Shown: in pieces, positions 1 through 9,149 of the stretch
How positions within the stretch are numbered: position 1 is the stretch's first letter
Layout: each line of letters begins with the position of its first letter
Assembly (NCBI GenBank): GCA_918797485.1
Contig: CAKKNE010000001.1
Span: 1,178,001 to 1,242,000, forward strand
From: Pelagomonas calceolata
Taxonomy: Eukaryota > Sar > Pelagophyceae > Pelagomonadales > Pelagomonadaceae
Direction of reading: 5' to 3'
DNA length: 64,000 nucleotides
The notes under the pieces: model-generated
What the model was told of the DNA's origin: nothing
Databases searched by the model: none
Seen by the model: the letters and a program-made list of their open reading frames with translations, nothing else
Translations under genes and position numbers: made by a program

Positions 1-2188
1 AAGAATCCTTCCGCTGTTCCACAGCCGACTCGATGTCGGAGTCATCGGAACCCTGGGACATGTCGTCAGCGGAAGCCCGCGCCGCGCCGGCCGTCGGCGA
101 CGGCCACCCCGCGCTGCTGTCCGAGTCGGTCTCGATGGCCGCCCGCCGTGCCGCGACGGCGGCGTCGAGCGGCGACAGCTTCGGCGGCGCGGGCGCGGGC
201 GCGGGCGCCTCGTCGTCCCAGTCGTCAATGGTGTGGATCTCGCCCGACGTCTGCGCGACGGGCGCCGTCGACGACGACGCCTCGCGCGAGGGCGCGCCCC
301 AGTCGTCGCCGCTGTCCGAGTCGTCGTCATCATTACCACCGGTCGGCGCCGTGATACCCACGACGCCCTCGGCCGTGTCGTCCTGGCCGTAGCCACCTGA
401 AACGGGTTTGGCGTCGGGCCAGGCGTCGCCGCTGTCGTCGTCGCTGCCGTCGTCGGAGCGGATCGTGTCGAGGCGCCGCGGTGGCGCTTTCGATGGCATT
501 GCGGGCGTCGCCGCGGGCTCCGGCCAGCCCTCGCTGCTGTCGTCCGAGTCGCTCGGCGGCGCGGGGGGCGCGTCCTTCGTCGCTTGTGGTGGCGGTGGTG
601 GTTCGTCGACGTCGAAGGAGTACGCGGGCCCGCGGCCGCCGTCGTCCGACGCCGTCGGCGGCGCGGGCCAGCCCTCTTCGTCATCATCGTCCGACGGCGC
701 AGGCCTTCTGGGCGACGCCCGCGCGGCGTCGAGGGGCGTCGCCCGTCTTTGTGGAGGCGGCTCGGCCTCGTCGGAGGACGAGCTGTCTTTCACCGGCGAC
801 TTTGCCGACCGCTCGACCAGCTCCTCGTGGAGCCCTTCCAGCTCCGCGAGGTGCTGCTCCGCCTCCAATAACTCGTCATCATCAACATCCTCGTGGCCGT
901 CGAGGGCCTCCAATGTATTGGCGATGGACGCCTCGAGCGCCTGTAACCGGTCGTCGTGGGGCGGCTCTTTTTCAGCATGTTCGAGGACGGCCGCCGCGTG
1001 CTCCGCGACGGCGCGCTCCTTCTGCAGCCGTCGCTCCAGCTTCTGGACCTTCTTTTGCAAATCGCGCGCGGCGCGCGAATCCGGCGACTGCGGCGGCTTC
1101 GCCCGCTCCTTGTCTAGTTCGGACCGCACCTCTTGCAGTTGCGTCGACAACTCCCGTTCTCGCTCCGAAATCTGCTTCCGGCCCTGCAGCCGCAGCTCGT
1201 CGATGGAATGGGCGAGCTCCGCGTGTCTCAATGACGTGTCCACAAGCTGTGCCTCGGCCTCGGCGAGCCTCGCCTGGTGCGACGCGCTTTGAGCCGCATA
1301 CGCCTCCTTCTCTCTGAGGACGTCGTCGTGTGCTTTCCTCGTCTGCGTCAGCTCCTCCTCGAGCATCTGATATTGTTTGGAACTTTGATCCATGAATAAC
1401 CGTTCGTCGTCTTTTGATGATGACAGTAGCCGCTGCAATTCCGCCTCGCGCTGCGCGGCCTTCTTGTCGTGCTTCTTCAATGCATCCTCGAGGCGTATCT
1501 TCTCAGAATCGCGCTGCGTGAGCTCCGCTTGTAAACGAGCCGCCTCGACCTGGAGCCGCGCGGCCTCGATGCGCGCCTGCTTCGCCTCCTCGCGCGTCTC
1601 GTCCAAGACCTTCGACGAGGCGGCCTCTAACTTCAGTGGAGACCGCCGCGGCGCATCCAATGCGACCTGCTGGAGGCGCTTCGGTGAGTTTGGGGCCTTG
1701 CCCCGCGGCGACCACGGCGGTCTCGACGGGGACGAGGGAGCGTCGCCAACAGCGGCGTAGCCCGCCTTGTACGCCTCTTTAAGATGGGAGGCCGTGCCCG
1801 TCAGCAGGGCATCCTCATCATCATCCCACGTCGCCTCGATGGCTTTCGGAGAGGCTAATCTCAAGGAAGAATGCATCGACGGCGGCCGCCGTCGCGGCGC
1901 GCGGCGCTTCGGCGGCGGCCTTAAAGGTCGGCCCGAGGCCAGGACCTCCCTGGCTCTATGTGCATTAGTCCCATATGTCACCGCGCCGCCTCGTTCGACG
2001 CCGCGGTGGACGCCGCACCTTTTGGCGGCGTACGACTCCAGGAGCGTGCCGATGTCACCCACCGACGGCACTGGTCGTATACCCAAACCCATGAGGTAGC
2101 GGCGGTACTCGGCTCGCGTCCAGCTCGTCCCCAGAGGCATGGGCGCGCAGACCAACAAGCGGAAGGCGCGGCCGTCCGGCGCCGCCAT
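1..2188 (-). CDS. Coiled-coil protein, N-terminal part (3' end outside window)
   Basis: The reading frame on the minus strand is open from an ATG at 2188 to the window edge, giving about 729 codons. The upstream frame closes with TAG about 35 codons earlier, which supports this start. The first 60 residues are globular (an R-A-E-Y-R-R-Y-L-M-G-L-G segment). Next comes a proline/serine-rich linker, then about 300 residues of charged heptad-like sequence typical of coiled coils (1750 down to 850), and finally an acidic D/S/P-rich tail with repeated G-W-P and D-D-S-D clusters. No enzymatic motif is visible, and the family is not recognised. A cytoskeletal or scaffold role is only an inference from the coiled coil. 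The plus-strand Ser/Arg-rich frames over this stretch are its shadows. Confidence 0.75.
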   Translation of the reverse strand, partial: MAAPDGRAFRLLVCAPMPLGTSWTRAEYRRYLMGLGIRPVPSVGDIGTLLESYAAKRCGVHRGVERGGAVTYGTNAHRAREVLASGRPLRPPPKRRAPRRRPPSMHSSLRLASPKAIEATWDDDEDALLTGTASHLKEAYKAGYAAVGDAPSSPSRPPWSPRGKAPNSPKRLQQVALDAPRRSPLKLEAASSKVLDETREEAKQARIEAARLQVEAARLQAELTQRDSEKIRLEDALKKHDKKAAQREAELQRLLSSSKDDERLFMDQSSKQYQMLEEELTQTRKAHDDVLREKEAYAAQSASHQARLAEAEAQLVDTSLRHAELAHSIDELRLQGRKQISERERELSTQLQEVRSELDKERAKPPQSPDSRAARDLQKKVQKLERRLQKERAVAEHAAAVLEHAEKEPPHDDRLQALEASIANTLEALDGHEDVDDDELLEAEQHLAELEGLHEELVERSAKSPVKDSSSSDEAEPPPQRRATPLDAARASPRRPAPSDDDDEEGWPAPPTASDDGGRGPAYSFDVDEPPPPPQATKDAPPAPPSDSDDSSEGWPEPAATPAMPSKAPPRRLDTIRSDDGSDDDSGDAWPDAKPVSGGYGQDDTAEGVVGITAPTGGNDDDDSDSGDDWGAPSREASSSTAPVAQTSGEIHTIDDWDDEAPAPAPAPPKLSPLDAAVAARRAAIETDSDSSAGWPSPTAGAARASADDMSQGSDDSDIESAVEQRKDS

Positions 2189-2344
2189 GGCTGCTGCTCG
2201 AACCGATGCGGCTGCCCGACGGCGTCCGCTCCGACCGGCGGCGCTTCGAAACTATTGCTTGAATCGATTGCTTGAAATCGATGTGACCGAGGCTGCCCGA
2301 TGGGCGTCGCGCTGCGGATTCTAAGCTCACAAACCGCTCAGGAT

Positions 2345-2368
2345 GCTAGTGTCTTACAAGCCGCTAGC
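2345..2368 (+). promoter_or_regulatory. Dispersed GCTAGYG palindrome, copy 1
   Basis: Arms GCTAGTG and CGCTAGC flank a 10-nt spacer. It lies 157 bp upstream of the minus-strand start at 2188. See the finding on divergent promoters. Confidence 0.6.
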
Positions 2369-2479
2369 TGCGGATTTCCTGGGGGAGTCGCGCTCCGACA
2401 ACGCGGGTTTCCGACGTCTCTCTCGGCGTGACATATATATAGTTGGTATCATCTTTATACTCCCGCGCGCGACGCCTAT

Positions 2480-2812
2480 TTAGAGCCCGAGCTTCTCGAC
2501 GAGGCGCGCCTTCAGGACGGCCTTGAGCCCGGAGGTCTCGCATCCGAGCTCCGTGAGCGCGGCCTTGAGCCTCGGGACGGTCATCGCGTTGACCTCAGCC
2601 TGGGACCACTTCGGCGTCGCTGGCGATGCCTCCGGCGCCGCCGTCGGCGAGGGCGAGGCGTCGGCGGCGCCTTTCTGGCTCTTGGCCGGCGGCGGCGCCG
2701 AGTCCGCCTCGTCTTGACACGCCTTATCGTTCCAGGTCTTCTGGGCCGCCTCGTCCAGCCCCTTCCACATCTGGGCGAGGGCTCTCGTCGCTTCTAGTCC
2801 CGTCACCGCCAA
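2480..2812 (-). CDS. SAP-domain protein with HMG-box-like N-terminus; 5' end unresolved
   Basis: The C-terminal 40 residues match a SAP motif (V-P-R-L-K-A-A-L-T-E-L-G, then S-G-L-K-A-V-L-K-A-R-L-V-E-K-L), a DNA-binding helix pair found in chromatin and RNA-processing proteins. The N-terminal residues (M-W-K-G-L-D, then K-T-W-N-D-K-A) resemble the end of an HMG box, and a Pro/Ala/Ser linker joins the two. The frame has no ATG at its 5' end (it opens with TTG); the first ATG is at 2770. Either a 96-residue protein starts there, or the gene has an upstream exon carrying the rest of the HMG box. The upstream space is occupied by an opposite-strand reading frame, so the N-terminus is uncertain. 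Confidence 0.55.
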   Translation of the reverse strand: MAVTGLEATRALAQMWKGLDEAAQKTWNDKACQDEADSAPPPAKSQKGAADASPSPTAAPEASPATPKWSQAEVNAMTVPRLKAALTELGCETSGLKAVLKARLVEKLGL

Positions 2813-2830
2813 CGTACTAACTTTAATCAG

Positions 2831-3328
2831 GATATCAGCGCGTGGAATACCTCTTCAGTGACCACCATGGAGGGCATGTTCGAATGCTGCACTCGATTCA
2901 ATCAGAATATCGGTGCCTGGGACGTCTCATCGGTTACGAATATGAGATCGATGTTTTGGGATGCTGAGCGCTATACAGGTGCAGGTATTGGCGCGTGGGA
3001 CGTTTCTTCGGTGACAGATACGTGGGGAATGTTCAATGGTGCTGTTGTCTTCAATGGTGACATCGGCGCCTGGGATCTGTCGTCGGCCGAGATTACGTCT
3101 GCCATGTTCTCAGGCGCGAGTTCTTTCTCTCGAGACCTCCGCGGCTGGAACGTCGCGCCAGCGCAGGCGTATGAAATGTTCGAGGACTGTGGTTCCTTCG
3201 ATTTGAGGAACCTGCCTCCGGCTCTCGTCGGACGGCAGCACGAGATCTTGGAGGAGGAGTTCAACGGCCGAGAGTCGGACACCGAGCCGGAGTCGGAGGA
3301 CGAGTGGGACTCGGACTCTGACGCGTAA
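2831..3328 (+). CDS. BspA/DUF285-type repeat protein fragment
   Basis: This frame encodes about 3.5 tandem units of the roughly 25-residue surface repeat with the pattern F-N-x-x-I-x-x-W-D-V-S-S-V-T-x-M-x-x-M-F, followed by an acidic tail ending in D-S-D-A. Such repeats form LRR-like solenoids and are expanded in some protists and bacteria. The frame is open upstream only to a TAG at 2795 and has no ATG before 2867. Just before the first clean repeat there is a TACTAAC branch-like sequence and TTTAATCAG, so 2831 may be a 3' exon whose upstream exon is missing or lies across the SAP gene. A truncated, possibly non-functional copy of a large repeat family is equally likely. Confidence 0.5.
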   Translation, partial: DISAWNTSSVTTMEGMFECCTRFNQNIGAWDVSSVTNMRSMFWDAERYTGAGIGAWDVSSVTDTWGMFNGAVVFNGDIGAWDLSSAEITSAMFSGASSFSRDLRGWNVAPAQAYEMFEDCGSFDLRNLPPALVGRQHEILEEEFNGRESDTEPESEDEWDSDSDA

Positions 3329-3396
3329 GATTTTCTGTTTTCCATCGAAGCCATCGCCGCGCGCCCCGCAAACCAGAATTATATGTACAACAAGTA

Positions 3397-5757
3397 TTAT
3401 AGATACGGCGCCGACGCGGGCGGCGCGGAAGGAGGCGAGTCGTCCTCCGAGTCCGGCAGCGCCATGGCCCAGAAAGCGTGCGTGCCTTTTCTCTTCAGTA
3501 GTCTCATGGACCCCCGCACGACTCTGACGACGTCCGGTACTTCTCTGATAGCCTCAAATAATCGATCCAGGTGGTCCCGGTCGTCGACATGAACGGTATA
3601 TTGAAAAGCAGCTTGCCCACCGGGAGCGCGCGTCTCCGACATCACGTCGACGATGTTGACCATGGAGACCGCTTGCGAGACATCTAAGAGCATCCGCGTG
3701 CGGTCGCGCCCGAACACGACTAGTGAAGAATCATAGCCAAGGACTTCACCGGTAAAAGCGTCCTTGACTTTCGAGGAAGGACCTAAGGCCTGCCTCACGG
3801 CGTCGTAATCATCATCATTCATCGCTAGGGCCGCGCCGTCGACGAAGCGCGCCCCAGGTCGCTCTAGTTCCCTCCTCAAAACTTCGCAGTCGCAGTTGGC
3901 CCTATGTACGGTACCTCGCGTCGAGTGCTGGGCCGCCACCCCATGCACGGCATCACCCGGCAACGGCCGACAGACGCTACAAAGCTGCCAGGGCTCCCGC
4001 TCCTGTAAGGGCAGTTCTTCCTGGGCGGCAAAAGAAATAATATCGCCGTTCCGCAGGACGTAGGACGACGCCTCGGAGACCTCATTGACCAAGGCGCCGC
4101 CCTGCACGTCGATGCCCCAGTCGCCGCCCTGGATGACATGTGCCACCGCATCATTTAATGTTGCGCCCTTCGCGAGATTGAGAATCCTCCCTTGGGGCGC
4201 GAAGACAAAGACCCTACTGCCCAATAGCTCGTTACGTACAAGCTCCATAAATACCGAAGCCGAATCGACTTGGGCCTCCCATTCCCCAATAATCTGCAGC
4301 CAGGGTAGGGACGCGGTCTCGTCCTTATAAGACCAATGTGCTGCGGCGCCGAGCTCCGCGACGCGGTGCATGTCGTCGGTCCTTATTTGTACTTCTAGAG
4401 GCTGGGAACCAACTAACACTGTGGTATGTAAGGATCTATAACCATTGGGTTTTGGCGAACTAATATAATCTTTGAGCGTGCGAGGTAGGGGCGTCCACCG
4501 GCCATGCACCTTCCCTAGGACGTGATAACATAAAGCCGTGTCGTCTTCTACCGACTCTGTGGTGTCATCGGCCTCCAGAATGACGCGCAACGCCACGAGG
4601 TCGTCGACGCGCTCCAAGCCGCACTGCTGCCTTCTCATCTTCTTCCACGTACTATACGCTGATTTTGTTCTCCCTTCGACCCTAATTCTTCGAGCTCGAC
4701 CCCTCACAAGCTCGTCCCCGTACAGCATCTCCTCGAGTTGCTGCCGACAAGACTCGAGAGCGGCTTCGCACCTCTTCCTACGACCTTTGATAGCCGTATC
4801 CAGCGCCAGGTACTCGCCAGGGTATAAATGCCGGAAGGCTGCGTCTTCCAATTCGGTCTTGTACGTCCAGATACCTAACCGATGCGCTAACGGCGCGAAG
4901 ATCTCGAGCGTCTCGCGCGCGATCCTCGTCCGCTTCTTCGGCGGCATGAACTCCAGGGTGCGCATGTTGTGCAACCTATCAGCAAGCTTGACGACCACAA
5001 CCCTCCAGTCGCCGGCCATGGCCACGAACCTGCGCGGATATCAAGCTTTTACGGCGCGTTACGCCATCGACGCGACGCTTGCTCGACGGCGTGCACCCGA
5101 CGCACTGGTTTGATTTCCACACGCTGCCACGCACATGCTCCGCATGTTCTCGACCTGCTCCCGTTCGGCGTCCCAGTCCGGCGTATTTAACTCCCGGGCC
5201 ATCTTCGGGAGCTTCGAGACCTTCGTCTCGCCCTCGACGATGCCTCGCACGTCGCGCCCGAACATCGCCTCCACTTCTTGAAAGGTCATGTCCGTGTCTT
5301 CGACCGTGTCGTGCAATAATCCACTAACAACAGCGTCGCGGTCCATCCTCGTTTCTGCGAGGATGGATGCTACTGCAACAGGGTGAGTGACGAACGGCTG
5401 CCCGGAGCGCCGCGTCTGGCCGCGATGCGCCAAGAAGGCGACCTCGAGAGCGTACCTTACTGCTTGCCGCGCCGACGGCCGCAGATAAGTGGTAGCTTTC
5501 TGCAGCTGCTCCGCATAGGTCAACATCTCGAGCGCGTCTTCGGGCCGCGCGGTCTCGAGTCGTTCGAACAACGACGGGGCGTGCTCCCGGATTTCCGCAG
5601 CATAGGCGAAGGCCTCCTCCACGTTCTCGAGGTCGACCTTCGGTACGACGGCCTGGAACCTCGCGTGGGGGCGCCGCGAAGGAGGGCTCAGCCAGGCGCT
5701 GGCCGGGGCCGCGGCCAGGAGCCAGAGCAGCCGCATGCGGGTTGATCTTCTTCCCAT
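3397..5757 (-). CDS. Plastid-targeted RelA/SpoT homolog, bifunctional (p)ppGpp synthetase/hydrolase
   Basis: Two exons (5757-5135 and 5029-3397) give 752 codons. The protein starts with a signal peptide ending in an A-S-A-W plastid import motif. The HD hydrolase domain follows, with L-L-H-D-T-V-E-D-T and, across the splice, [12 protein letters not shown]. Next is the synthetase domain ([30 protein letters not shown]), then a TGS domain and a Cys-containing and ACT-type regulatory C-terminus. Both hydrolase and synthetase signature residues are present, so it should make and degrade the stringent alarmone, probably in the plastid stroma. The splice restores the conserved [10 protein letters not shown] segment exactly. 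The first ATG, at 5757, is used; a second at 5736 is also possible. Confidence 0.93.
5030..5134 (-). mobile_element. Introner-type intron in the RelA/SpoT gene
   Basis: This 105-nt intron has flanking 8-mers GTGCGTGG (donor side) and GTTCGTGG (acceptor side), a one-mismatch target duplication. The left end GTGTGGAAATCAAACCAG and the right end CGTAAAAGCTTGATATCC match the ends of the kinesin intron. The donor GT lies in the duplication and the acceptor AG is the element end. The joined codons restore a conserved HD-domain segment. Confidence 0.85.
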
Positions 5758-6105
5758 GATCACTTCTAAGCAATTCTGATCATCTCCGTAGGCGCTTTAT
5801 CTCCCGATCCCGTGTTGCTCGCGTAAGCAGGAGCTAGCGAAATATCGTGCTATAGACACACTAGACCGGAGAGGCACCAAAGAGCAAGCGCCCAAACACC
5901 GTCGCTGTGCGTCGCCAGGGCCCGTTATCGCGTATCCGCTCTCCTTCTTGAAGCACCTGCAGCGGGCTGCAACGCCGCCGCTCGTCGCTACAGCCTAGGC
6001 ACTCAGCACTCCCTCGCCGCCGCTGTGTCAACTCAGAGCAGCGAGCGCGACGCAGTCAACCAGCCGCCGCCGCCGCATCAATAGCCGCGCGCAGCCGTAG
6101 CAAAG
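5758..6105. promoter_or_regulatory. Divergent promoter region, RelA/SpoT homolog and GrpE
   Basis: This 348-bp head-to-head intergenic region contains a spaced variant of the recurrent palindrome: GCTAGCG at 5833-5839 and CACTAG at 5859-5864. No TATA box is evident. Confidence 0.5.
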
Positions 6106-6795
6106 ATGCCGAGGCCACACCTCCTCCTCGCGCTCGCCATGACATCGGCCTTCGCGCCGGCGCCGCGCACGAAACAACGCCTGGTGGACCGCCAGATGAG
6201 GTGGCCCTGGCAAAAGAAACAACAAGCGGAAGAAGGGGAAGGCGGCGACGACATCACGAACTCGCCCGTCTTCCTCCAGAAGAAGGTCGGGGTCCTCCAG
6301 AACGAGCTCGTACAACTTGATAAGGACATCGCGGCCGCCGAGGCCAAGAAACAGGAGAACTGGGACGAGTGGGGCTCGCAGATCGAGAATATGAGGAATG
6401 AGTTCGCCGCCGTGAAGAAGCGGACGCAGGAAGCTCGTACTAGAGCAGAAGCTGTGGAAAGAGCGGGTGTGCTGGATCAGCTCCTAGGCCCGATCGACAA
6501 CTTCGACCGGGCCATTGTGGCGCAAAAAACTAGAGCTGATGCGAGCGAGGGCGTCCAGAAGGTCGTGGAGCGGTACACGGGTCCCGTGGCTGCTGCTTTT
6601 GACGAGGCCTTCAAGGAACTCGGCGCGGAGAAGATCGACGAAGTAGGTGTCCCGTTCGACCCCACGATCCACGAGGCGGCCATGACGGACTTCGATGAAA
6701 ATGCCGAGCCGGACACCGTCATCAAGGTGTTCCAGTACGGCGTCAAGGTGGGAGACCGGCTCATCCGGCCGGCGACGGTCGTCGTGAGCATGTAG
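6106..6795 (+). CDS. grpE: GrpE nucleotide-exchange factor, plastid-targeted
   Basis: This 229-residue protein is single-exon. The first 16 residues form a signal peptide ending in T-S-A-F-A-P, the hallmark import motif of secondary plastids in stramenopiles. The body has the long GrpE helix (about residues 60-130) and the conserved C-terminal beta domain: F-D-P-x-I-H-E-A-A-M and the G-V-K-V-G-D-R-L-I-R-P-A-T-V-V-V-S signature. GrpE releases ADP from DnaK/Hsp70, and the targeting suggests the plastid stroma Hsp70 system. The length is normal for the family and no catalytic oddities are seen. A hairpin sharing the introner core follows the stop. Confidence 0.95.
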   Translation: MPRPHLLLALAMTSAFAPAPRTKQRLVDRQMRWPWQKKQQAEEGEGGDDITNSPVFLQKKVGVLQNELVQLDKDIAAAEAKKQENWDEWGSQIENMRNEFAAVKKRTQEARTRAEAVERAGVLDQLLGPIDNFDRAIVAQKTRADASEGVQKVVERYTGPVAAAFDEAFKELGAEKIDEVGVPFDPTIHEAAMTDFDENAEPDTVIKVFQYGVKVGDRLIRPATVVVSM

Positions 6796-6827
6796 TCCCT
6801 AAGATAGTTAGATTTCAAACTTCGCGT

Positions 6828-6871
6828 CGATGGCGTGTTGGTGGGTAGAAGCGTGCCCAAACACGCCGTCG
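6828..6871 (+). terminator. 3' hairpin after GrpE
   Basis: Inverted arms CGATGGCGTGTT (6828-6839) and AACACGCCGTCG (6860-6871) pair with one G-T wobble and lie 33 bp past the stop. The arm sequence resembles the ATGGCGTG core of the introner-like introns. A role in 3'-end formation is inference. Confidence 0.4.
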
Positions 6872-6936
6872 CCGCGGCGGCGGTACCTAGTACACTCATA
6901 TGTTACTGCCGCGCCGCCGGCGTTTAGATAAGAAAG

Positions 6937-8280
6937 CTACTCGAGCACGGTCACGACGCAGTTCGCGTGGCCCTCGCCACTCGCGCGGGCAGCCCGAACT
7001 TCGTCCATGGCCCGCAGGTGCATTTGGGCACGCTCGGACGCGTAGTCCCGCCGGAACTTGCGCGCCGGTACTTGTATGGCCGTCGCGCGGGGCACAAAAG
7101 ATAATGAAGAAGCGGACGCCCGCCACACGAGCGAGTAGCTCCTCACCACGTTGAACACGGCCCGCGGGCCCACGCGCAGCGTCAGAGCGGGATCATTGCC
7201 GTCTGATCCTTCAAAAGCAGCGAGCCACAGCTCCGCCGTTGTCGCGTGTTGGAGCGTCGCGTCGTGGGCTTCTATGGACGCGCGTCTTTTCAAAGTGCCG
7301 CCGCTCGTTCCCGCATACAAGTTCAAACGCCGTCCGGTCGCGTTGCGGATACAAACCGCGCACGCCCGTGATACTTCGTCCGGCGGCGCTTGTAACGCCT
7401 TTCCCAAGTTGTCCGGCGCCCGGACCGGCCTCGCGGGCGGCACGCGCGCCGCGACGACGTCATTTGTGCCCGTGAGGAACGTTGCGGTAGGGTTCTCAGG
7501 TTCCTCTTCGAACAGCAGCTCGACGTCCTCGCCGTTGTCCCTAGCTTCAAAGTAGGCGTCCTGGAACTCATCCAAATCCTCGAAGCCTATCAATCTCAAC
7601 CCCGCGCGCATCCATTCATATGAAGCTGCTTGTGACTTTGTATGTACTTTATGTACTACGATAGAACCGTCCTTCTTGCCCTCGAGCTCGAGGCCCATCG
7701 GACTTGAGGTAGAGAAGCGCGCGCGCGGCTCCTCCTTCTTCGGGGGTGGCGACGGCGGCCTATCGTACTCCGAGTCCGAGTCCGAGTCCCCGTACACCGA
7801 AGAAGCCGTCGTTAAAGCAACGGTAAAATCCCCCGGTGCATCTGACTCGTCGTCCATCTGCCCAGAGCGCAGCTTGACGCGCTTGCGGGAACGCGGTTGT
7901 AAGTATAACACTTTCAGTGCTTGGTCGTTGTCGTCTCTGCTTAGCCACAGCTCCGCTTCCTCAGTAGAATCATTTGCTATAACTAGTACCTCGTCCACAG
8001 CAGACTCAAAACCTTGGTAGGGCTTCGTGAACGTCTTCTTCTCGTCGATTACCACGCGCGGCGTCGGCGCCTCGCCGACGTTGTGTGGGGCTATGATGCC
8101 GTCCAAGTCCACATCTCTTAAATTCTTCGACGGGACGCGGAGCGGGATCTTGCGAGACGGTTTGCTGATCACGGGCTTGGTCGGTGTTGGGTGTCGAGCT
8201 ACGGCTGCGTCGGGCTCCCATTTGGTCGGCGACAGGTCCAAGCGGTCGAAGCGCGGCAGGCCGTTGTCCAGGCTCGACAT
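6937..8280 (-). CDS. Hypothetical protein with PDZ-like segment
   Basis: This 447-residue single-exon protein starts at an ATG in good context. A basic/proline-rich N-terminus leads into repeated stretches of similar type (L-V-I-A-N-D-S-T-E-E-A-E-L-W-L near residue 100 and V-C-I-R-N-A-T-G-R-R-L-N-L-Y near 320), which look like duplicated beta-sandwich modules. Between them, around residues 195-255, is a PDZ-like pattern: G-L-E-L-E, G-S-I-V-V-H-K-V, S-Q-A-A and L-R-L-I-G-F. No signal peptide or membrane segment is visible. The PDZ call rests on pattern only, and function is unknown. Confidence 0.7.
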   Translation of the reverse strand: MSSLDNGLPRFDRLDLSPTKWEPDAAVARHPTPTKPVISKPSRKIPLRVPSKNLRDVDLDGIIAPHNVGEAPTPRVVIDEKKTFTKPYQGFESAVDEVLVIANDSTEEAELWLSRDDNDQALKVLYLQPRSRKRVKLRSGQMDDESDAPGDFTVALTTASSVYGDSDSDSEYDRPPSPPPKKEEPRARFSTSSPMGLELEGKKDGSIVVHKVHTKSQAASYEWMRAGLRLIGFEDLDEFQDAYFEARDNGEDVELLFEEEPENPTATFLTGTNDVVAARVPPARPVRAPDNLGKALQAPPDEVSRACAVCIRNATGRRLNLYAGTSGGTLKRRASIEAHDATLQHATTAELWLAAFEGSDGNDPALTLRVGPRAVFNVVRSYSLVWRASASSLSFVPRATAIQVPARKFRRDYASERAQMHLRAMDEVRAARASGEGHANCVVTVLE

Positions 8281-8852
8281 CGTTCGAGGGGGCTGCCCTG
8301 GTGCGTCGTCGCAAGAGGTGCGCGGCGGCGCCGAGGCGACTGCTGCTTTTGTTGGAGGTGGCCTCGCGGTCGTCGCGTCGAGCCGTGCCTCGCTCTATGG
8401 GCCTGCACGGCGCGGGGCAGCCCTTTGGCCGGCGCTGGCTGGGCTCCGTTTTGCAGGCTTTTGCAATTAATTTTAATTGCACCCGATGTGCGCAGGCGTC
8501 GTAGGCGCCTCCTCTGGGGCCTGAGGGGTCGCGCCGCGACCTGTGGAATGTGGTTGCTAGCGGCTGCAAGGCACTAGGAAGCGCCCAGCCAGCTGATGCG
8601 AGTTGCTGCGCAGCAGTGCTCACGCGTTGCGCATCAGGACCTCGGCAGTGCACAGCATTAGTGCGCTGCAAACGTGCGGCATCGATAGCCTCGCTGCTGT
8701 GCTGCTGGAGCTGCCTGTGAGAGCTGCACCTGCTCAGCTCAGCGCTGCGCGGACCGCTGCCGCGACGCGTCATAATTCGCAGCCGCATACGCGTCGGAAC
8801 GGCTGCGCGCGTAGCTGCACGCCATCGCCGCGCCGCGCGCCACACGCCCGCG
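8281..8852. promoter_or_regulatory. Divergent intergenic region
   Basis: This 572-bp region separates two divergent starts. It contains the recurrent palindrome almost exactly at its midpoint (8556-8578), plus several CTGC/GCAG-rich blocks (8580-8740). The start-proximal ACGCCATCGCCGCG at 8822 matches the introner core motif. No further gene is seen. Confidence 0.5.
8556..8578 (-). promoter_or_regulatory. Dispersed GCTAGYG palindrome, copy 2
   Basis: Arms GCTAGCG and CACTAGG lie 276 bp from one divergent start (8280) and 275 bp from the other (8853). Confidence 0.6.
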
Positions 8853-9050
8853 ATGGGACTCGTCCACGAGCGCCTCCTCAACGCCACCTACTGGAAAGAA
8901 ATCGTGGGAGACGCGCCGGAGGAGGGCGTCGACCCGCTCGTGCTCAAGCTGTTCGCGGGCGTCATGCTCCTCTGGGTCTTGTTTGGACCTTGCTTGACCT
9001 ACGCCGTGGAGCTGAGCGGTAGGAGGCGGAAGCGACTAAAGCAGGACTAG
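8853..9050 (+). CDS. Small single-pass membrane protein
   Basis: This 65-residue ORF starts with ATG. Residues 1-28 are soluble, one hydrophobic helix spans about residues 29-50 (L-K-L-F-A-G-V-M-L-L-W-V-L-F-G), and a basic C-terminal tail follows (G-R-R-R-K-R-L-K). The architecture and position between two well-supported genes favour a real small gene. The family is not recognised. A mitochondrial or ER subunit of a larger complex is possible, but nothing in the sequence decides it. Confidence 0.55.
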   Translation: MGLVHERLLNATYWKEIVGDAPEEGVDPLVLKLFAGVMLLWVLFGPCLTYAVELSGRRRKRLKQD

Positions 9051-9149
9051 TATTACGCATACCCCACCCGCACGCCATCGCCGCGACCGCGTCGACGGCG
9101 CGGAGAGGATACGACGTCGAAAAAAGAGGGAAACACAGTTAGAGAGAAA

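Noticed and set aside
33-1317. Plus-strand Ser/Arg-rich frames
   Set aside because: Shadows of a minus-strand coiled-coil frame that is open across 2.2 kb.
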